Shown piece by piece: positions 59,519 through 64,000 of a stretch of DNA of 64,000 bases. The DNA lies in the NCBI RefSeq assembly GCF_005405225.1, contig NZ_BJDQ01000009.1:1-64000 (forward strand). The letters are read 5' to 3'. The DNA is from Enterococcus dongliensis (GTDB taxonomy: Bacteria > Bacillota > Bacilli > Lactobacillales > Enterococcaceae). Numbering within the stretch: the stretch's first letter is position 1; every line of letters starts with the position of its first letter. The notes beneath the pieces were generated by a model that saw only the letters and a program-made list of their open reading frames with translations, made no database searches and had not been told where the DNA came from. The translations under genes were made by a program, and so were the position numbers.

Positions 59519-59719
59519 TTATTGTTTATTTACGTTAACTGCTTGAGGTCCGCGGTCGCTTTCTTCAACGTCGAAAGTTACTGCTTGTCCTTCTTCTAGT
59601 GTTTTGAATCCTTCACCTTGGATAGCTGAGAAATGTACGAATACATCGCTGCCGTCTTCACGAGTGATGAAGCCAAAACCTTTTTCTGCATTAAACCATT
59701 TTACTGTTCCGTTTTCCAT
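59519..59719 (-). CDS. Cold-shock protein (CspA family)
   Basis: A 66-residue RNA chaperone that melts RNA structure. It contains RNP1 ([11 protein letters not shown]) and RNP2 (VFVHFSAI) motifs, with start [17 protein letters not shown] 59719 follows GAGGAGG, so longer frames are not needed. The upstream region up to about 59850 can hold a long 5' leader, usual for cold-shock genes. Which Csp paralogue it is cannot be decided here. Confidence 0.96.
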   Translation of the reverse strand: MENGTVKWFNAEKGFGFITREDGSDVFVHFSAIQGEGFKTLEEGQAVTFDVEESDRGPQAVNVNKQ

Positions 59720-59870
59720 GAATAAAATCCTCCTCGTGCCTGCGCACTTATTGATTGTAACATTGCTAGCTGACGAAAAGGGAAACATCTGTATACCAAC
59801 TCGCAACTCAAACAAGATTACATTAATAGTTTAACATTGGTTTTATTCTACGCGCAAGGGTTTTCAATAA

Positions 59871-60560
59871 CTACTTTAAGTACTTTTCTTCTCGTAAACT
59901 GAAATACTTGTTCTCACCTACAATAATATGATCCAATAATTCGATTCCCATCATTGCACCGCATTCTCGCACACGATAAGTAAATTCCAGGTCATTTTGC
60001 GAGGGCTGGGGATTTCCTGATGGGTGATTGTGTCCTAATACTACACGAGCCGCACTATTGCGTACGGCTTCTCGAAATATCTCTCGCGGATGAGCAATCG
60101 ATTGATTTAACGAGCCAATGAAGATCGTCTTTTGAAAAATGATCTCGTTTTTTGTATTTAAGAAAAAGGCGACTAAATGTTCTTGGCGATGATCTTTTAA
60201 TTCTGAGATTAAAAACTGTCCTAGTGTAACACTCGATTGAACTTTTCCCAACTTTGGTTGCAAAGCACGATAAATACGATAACCAAATTCCATCATCGCC
60301 TTTAACTCAATTGCTCTGGTCTCTCCAATTCCTTTAAATTGTTGCAGCTCCTGTAAAGTACTGTATTTCAAGTCATAAAGTGTCGGATATTCTCGCAAAA
60401 TACTGCCAGCCAATGCCATAACATTTTGTTGTCGTGAACCATTACGCAAAATGATTGCCAACAGTTCTTGATCAGACAAATGTTTCTCCCCTTCCCGCAA
60501 TAAGCGTTCTCGTGGCCACGAGCTCTCCGGCAATTCTTGCAACAATAAATTTTTTTCCAT
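59871..60560 (-). CDS. radC: RadC-family JAMM-domain protein
   Basis: RadC-like proteins have a helix-hairpin-helix part (about 60-90; LQQFKGIGETRAIELKA) and a JAMM metalloprotease-like domain with GHNHPSGNPQPSQND near residue 172, supplying the histidines and aspartate of the metal site. The name comes from an old DNA repair mapping that was later withdrawn; the true function is unknown. Length 229 is normal. Its ribosome binding site AAGGGAG lies in a hairpin (60566-60606). Confidence 0.93.
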   Translation of the reverse strand: MEKNLLLQELPESSWPRERLLREGEKHLSDQELLAIILRNGSRQQNVMALAGSILREYPTLYDLKYSTLQELQQFKGIGETRAIELKAMMEFGYRIYRALQPKLGKVQSSVTLGQFLISELKDHRQEHLVAFFLNTKNEIIFQKTIFIGSLNQSIAHPREIFREAVRNSAARVVLGHNHPSGNPQPSQNDLEFTYRVRECGAMMGIELLDHIIVGENKYFSLREEKYLK

Positions 60561-60606
60561 AGAAAAACTCCCTTGCCAACTTTTTTAAAAAGTACGCAAA
60601 GGAGTT
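60561..60606 (-). promoter_or_regulatory. Hairpin that covers the radC ribosome binding site
   Basis: On the minus strand AACTCCTTTGC (60596-60606) pairs with GCAAGGGAGTT (60566-60576, one G-T pair). An inner ACTTTTT/AAAAAGT stem extends it. The 3' arm contains the AAGGGAG that lies 7 bases before the radC ATG, and TTTTT follows the arm, so it could act both as terminator and as translation block. Confidence 0.6.
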
Positions 60607-60611
60607 CTTTT

Positions 60612-61271
60612 TTATCTTTCTAAAAAATCGATAACATCATGCAAAGATGTTAAAACAGCGGCTGTCTTTGTTTCTAATTCAGCTGTTGGCGGTAAAATAT
60701 CTGGAATCATCACTACCGGTACCCCGGCTCCTTCTGCAGCTAAGATTCCATTTTTCGAATCTTCTAACACCAAGCCCTCATCACCGGCAATGCCCAACTG
60801 TTTTGCGGCAAGAACAAAAATCTCTGGATCTGGTTTGGCAAATTTCACGTCTTCTGCTGAAACGATCGCAGAAAATTTATCCCGAATACCTGCATGTTCC
60901 AATAAAATCTCAATAACTGGTCGAACATTGCTTGAAGCTAAAACTCGTGGAATCTTTTTTTCTTCAAGATATGCTAAAAGCTCATAGACTCCCGGTTTCA
61001 AATCAACTTTTCCTGTTTTAAAACGATCATGAGCCATCCCCCAACTCTCATCGATAAATTGTTGGACTGTTTCTTTGCCATGATCTGCATACATTTTATG
61101 CAGCTCTGCCCAGACTTCTTCATCTGAAACACCAATGAATTGCTTGTAAATCTCTTTGGTAAAAGGAAGACGATATTTGTCTGCCACTACTTGGTTTGCT
61201 TCATAATAGATCGATTCTGTATCAAACAGCAGTCCGTCCATATCAAAAATAATTCCTTTAACGTTCTTCAT
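60612..61271 (-). CDS. HAD-superfamily phosphatase
   Basis: A 219-residue HAD hydrolase, subgroup with a helical cap of the beta-phosphoglucomutase/YhcW type. Motif I is DMDGLLFDTES near residue 10 with the nucleophile aspartate, motif II is LASSN near 112, and motif III/IV is LEDSKNGILAA near 170. The substrate is probably a small phosphorylated sugar or nucleotide, unproven. It overlaps the folC end by 14 bases, so it is part of that operon. Confidence 0.9.
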   Translation of the reverse strand: MKNVKGIIFDMDGLLFDTESIYYEANQVVADKYRLPFTKEIYKQFIGVSDEEVWAELHKMYADHGKETVQQFIDESWGMAHDRFKTGKVDLKPGVYELLAYLEEKKIPRVLASSNVRPVIEILLEHAGIRDKFSAIVSAEDVKFAKPDPEIFVLAAKQLGIAGDEGLVLEDSKNGILAAEGAGVPVVMIPDILPPTAELETKTAAVLTSLHDVIDFLER

Positions 61272-62586
61272 TCGTACCTCCTAAGTTTAATAATAATTGA
61301 CGCACTTCAGAAACGAAGTACAGTGATCCTGTAATTAATAGTAAATCGTCTGCTTGCATATTTTCTAGTAATTCACCTAAGCCAAATTGCCAAAGTGAAA
61401 CAACTTCAAAACGGCTGTCTAATTTATCAAAACGACTAAGATCCAATGCTTTAGGATATTCAAAAGTTGTTAAATAGATTTTTACCCGGGGGATAGTTGA
61501 CAGTAACGTTAGCATCTGATCCACATCTTTTGTCTCTAATGCAGAAAAAAGAATCTTTATATTATAGCCCGAAAACTCACGTTTGATATTTTCAACTAAG
61601 CGTTCGATCGCATGACCATTATGCGCGCCATCCATCACAATCAATGGTTCGTTGCTGATTTTTTCCATCCGTGCAGGCCACTGAGCTTTGGCCAATCCTT
61701 TTTGAATTGTTTTTTCTTCAAAAGGCAGACCGAATTGTTCACAGTATAGATGAAATAGCTCGATTGCAACTCCGGCATTTTCTACCTGATGACGACCCAG
61801 TAAAGGCACCTTTAGTGAAGACAATTTTCCCCTTCGATCAGTAAAATTAAATAATTCTCCCCAAGTTGGATCAGGCCGCAAATAATCTACCTGATATTCT
61901 TCACCATAACGATAGATTTTTGCCGTTTCAGCCGCTGCTTTTTCAATGATTTCAATCAAAGGACCTTTAGTGATATTCCCGGTCACGACGGGGATATTTC
62001 GTTTGATGATTCCTGCTTTTTGATAGGCAATCTCATTTAATGTATCTCCTAAAATATCCATATGATCATACCCAATCGTCGTAATCGCAGTCAAGATTGG
62101 TTGAACTACATTGGTCGAGTCTAATAATCCGCCCAATCCAACTTCAATGATTGCCACATCGACTTTTTCAGCCGCAAAATAATCAAGCATCATCGCTGTT
62201 AAGATTTCAAATTCGGTAATGCCATTGATTGCCGGATCTTGATCCAGTTCAGCAACAATCGGTTGGAATTTTTTTACGTAATGAATCAGTTCAACATCTG
62301 TAATTGATTTTCCATCAATGGCGATCCGTTCATTGAATTCTTCGATATAAGGGGAAGTAAAACTTCCAACCGTTACTCCTGCTTCTAATAAAATACTTCG
62401 CAAATAGGCGACTGTAGAGCCTTTCCCATTTGTTCCGGCGATATGAATCGCAGGGACTTTTTTTTCAGGGTTATCTAATTTAGTTAATAAGGCTTGGATG
62501 CGAGCTAAACCTGGACGAGATCCAAATTTTTTTCGACTATGAATCCAAGCAATCGCTTCTTCTATCGTCAAATCTATTCGCCTCAT
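61258..62586 (-). CDS. folC: Folylpolyglutamate synthase/dihydrofolate synthase
   Basis: FolC adds glutamate to dihydropteroate and folates, keeping them in the cell. The 442 residues have the P-loop GTNGKGSTVAYLRSIL near residue 51, the Mur-ligase central motif GLGGLLDSTNVV near 150, and MDGAHNGHAIERL near 320. The ATG at 62586 has a weak ribosome binding site, so the start may differ. In Firmicutes folC usually follows valS, as here, with a terminator between. Confidence 0.94.
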   Translation of the reverse strand: MRRIDLTIEEAIAWIHSRKKFGSRPGLARIQALLTKLDNPEKKVPAIHIAGTNGKGSTVAYLRSILLEAGVTVGSFTSPYIEEFNERIAIDGKSITDVELIHYVKKFQPIVAELDQDPAINGITEFEILTAMMLDYFAAEKVDVAIIEVGLGGLLDSTNVVQPILTAITTIGYDHMDILGDTLNEIAYQKAGIIKRNIPVVTGNITKGPLIEIIEKAAAETAKIYRYGEEYQVDYLRPDPTWGELFNFTDRRGKLSSLKVPLLGRHQVENAGVAIELFHLYCEQFGLPFEEKTIQKGLAKAQWPARMEKISNEPLIVMDGAHNGHAIERLVENIKREFSGYNIKILFSALETKDVDQMLTLLSTIPRVKIYLTTFEYPKALDLSRFDKLDSRFEVVSLWQFGLGELLENMQADDLLLITGSLYFVSEVRQLLLNLGGTNEER

Positions 62587-62689
62587 TTACAACAATTTTT
62601 TATAGGTCTTTTACATAATTCTAGTATAGCAAAAATCAGCAAAGAAAGATTGCTAAGTACAGGGGAATTTCGTAGAATTTATGGATAAA

Positions 62690-62721
62690 AATAGGTGTGG
62701 TCAATCATGACCACACCTATT
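62690..62721 (-). terminator. Terminator of valS
   Basis: Arms AATAGGTGTGGTCA (62690-62703) and TGACCACACCTATT (62708-62721) form a perfect 14-bp stem with loop ATCA, followed on the minus strand by TTTTT. It is 15 bases past the valS stop. Confidence 0.9.
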
Positions 62722-62735
62722 CATCTCTTCAATTT

Positions 62736-64000
62736 TTAAGAAATCGTGCGCAAGCTTGTGATTCGTTCTTGTACCGCTGCTTGTTTTTCTAAATAATCTT
62801 TCTCTTTTGCACGTTCTTCTGCTACGACTTTTTCAGGAGCATTGGCTACGAAGCGTTCATTGGCAAGTTTCCCTTGGACACGTTTTACTTCCCCACTCCA
62901 TTTTTCTAATTCTTTTTCTAATCGTTCGATTTCTTCTTCGATATTAATCAAACCAGCTAATGGTAAGTAAATCTCCGCACCAGTCAGCACTGCTGACATC
63001 GCTAAATCAGGCGCTGTAATCTCACTATCAATCACCAATTCTTCTGGGTTACAGAAGCGTTCGATGTAGCTAGTATTTTCAATCAAGAATTCCGATACTT
63101 TTGGATCACTTGTTTTAATCAATAACGTAATTGGTTTTGAAAGCGGTGTATTTACTTCAGCGCGAATATTACGAACTGAACGAATCAAGTCTTTTAAGAC
63201 TTCCATGCCTTTTGCAGCTGTTTCATCATTATTTTCTTCATGAACAACTGGGTAGTCTGCTACTACTAATGATTCACCTGTATGTGGAATCTTCGCCCAG
63301 ATCTCTTCAGTTACAAACGGCATGATTGGATGCAACAGACGTAGTGTTTGATCCAATACATAAACTAAAATACTCTTCGTTGTTTGTTTAGCCGTTTCAT
63401 CTTCACCATAGAGAATTTCTTTACTCATTTCGATGTACCAGTCACAGAAATCATCCCACATGAAATTGTATAATTGACGACCCGCTTCCCCAAATTCAAA
63501 TTGATCAAATAAGTTGGTCACTTTTTCGATGGTCTCATTCAAACGTGTTAAAATCCAACGATCTGCTACAGTTTTTTCACCAGAAAAATCGATGTCTTCC
63601 ACTGTAAACCCTTCGACATTCATAATTACAAAACGTGAAGCGTTCCAAATTTTATTGATGAAGTTCCAAGCGGCATCCATTTTTTCATAACTGAAACGAA
63701 CATCTTGACCAGGGGCAGAACCGGTTGATAAGAACCAACGTAAAGCATCGGCGCCGTATTTTTCAATGACATCCATTGGATCGATTCCATTGCCTAAAGA
63801 TTTACTCATCTTGCGTCCTTGTTCATCACGAATCAATCCATGAATCAAAACATTTTTGAAAGGACGTTCATCAGTAAACTCAAGACTTTGGAAAATCATT
63901 CGACTCACCCAGAAGAAAATAATATCATAACCTGTTACAAGGGTACTCGTTGGGAAATAGCGTTTATAATCTTCACTTGTTTCATCTGGCCAACCCATTG
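62736..64000 (-). CDS. valS: Valine-tRNA ligase, 3' part (cut by the window edge)
   Basis: ValS charges tRNA-Val. Only the C-terminal 421 or so of about 880 residues are inside the window. They include the KMSKS loop ([11 protein letters not shown]), the anticodon-binding domain, and the C-terminal coiled coil ([20 protein letters not shown]) that grips tRNA. The start, editing domain and HIGH motif lie beyond 64000. T-box control is common for this gene but cannot be checked here. Confidence 0.96.
   Translation of the reverse strand, partial: MGWPDETSEDYKRYFPTSTLVTGYDIIFFWVSRMIFQSLEFTDERPFKNVLIHGLIRDEQGRKMSKSLGNGIDPMDVIEKYGADALRWFLSTGSAPGQDVRFSYEKMDAAWNFINKIWNASRFVIMNVEGFTVEDIDFSGEKTVADRWILTRLNETIEKVTNLFDQFEFGEAGRQLYNFMWDDFCDWYIEMSKEILYGEDETAKQTTKSILVYVLDQTLRLLHPIMPFVTEEIWAKIPHTGESLVVADYPVVHEENNDETAAKGMEVLKDLIRSVRNIRAEVNTPLSKPITLLIKTSDPKVSEFLIENTSYIERFCNPEELVIDSEITAPDLAMSAVLTGAEIYLPLAGLINIEEEIERLEKELEKWSGEVKRVQGKLANERFVANAPEKVVAEERAKEKDYLEKQAAVQERITSLRTIS

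Overview
The window is a stretch of low-GC Gram-positive core chromosome, most probably from the genus Enterococcus (species not determined). The evidence is the LiaX/LiaY/LiaZ set, the small RNA polymerase subunit RpoY next to RNase J1, an atp operon without atpI, and the orders secG-est-rnr-smpB, comFA-comFC-hpf-secA-prfB-ftsE-ftsX and DUF1146-murA-epuA. All are typical of enterococci and close relatives. Nearly all genes lie on the minus strand. No phage, integron, insertion sequence, CRISPR array or rRNA operon was seen.

Layout, left to right. 1-300 holds a broken TetR start and the galU terminator. 301-4138 is galU, gpsA, lgt and hprK. 4356-6604 is the liaXYZ envelope-stress operon. 6812-13407 is phosphate uptake (phoU, pstB2, pstB1, pstA, pstC, pstS), with a membrane-anchored HTH regulator set between pstC and pstS and a PhoP-type box before pstC. 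13484-15788 holds cardiolipin synthase, an acetyltransferase and a SugE/Gdx-type exporter behind a structured, terminator-containing leader. 16134-24450 is ftsX, ftsE, prfB (with its programmed +1 frameshift), secA, hpf, comFC (interrupted by a stop codon) and comFA. 24550-31525 has a DUF7662-like protein, a YigZ-family protein, a GntR regulator with a dre-like operator, a 1415-residue double dehydratase-activase protein and a divergent TetR regulator with three palindromes between the two. 31609-32495 holds a 56-residue protein, tRNA-Tyr and tRNA-Gln, and a DUF2969 protein. 32572-37819 is a CBS-ACT sensor plus a branched-chain amino-acid ABC importer under a CodY-like box. 38065-47016 is yidD, epuA, murA, a DUF1146 gene and the eight-gene ATP synthase operon. 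47306-51265 is smpB, rnr, est and secG. 51346-56452 has small metabolic genes and a heterodimeric ABC exporter. 56809-59433, on the plus strand, is rpoY, rnjA and a TetR-like gene. 59519-64000 is a cold-shock gene, radC, a HAD phosphatase, folC and the 3' part of valS.

How the genes work together. Much of the window concerns the cell envelope and energy: precursors (galU, murA), lipids (gpsA, cls), lipoproteins and membrane proteins (lgt, secA, secG, yidD), division (ftsEX), envelope stress (liaXYZ), proton-driven ATP synthesis, and nutrient uptake (Pst, Liv). The best candidates for new biology are regulatory: the leader of the Gdx-type exporter, the operator array between the activase and TetR genes, the terminator between livK and livH, and the hairpin covering the radC ribosome binding site. 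The tandem activase protein is the least understood enzyme here. No complete novel defence or biosynthetic system was recognised.
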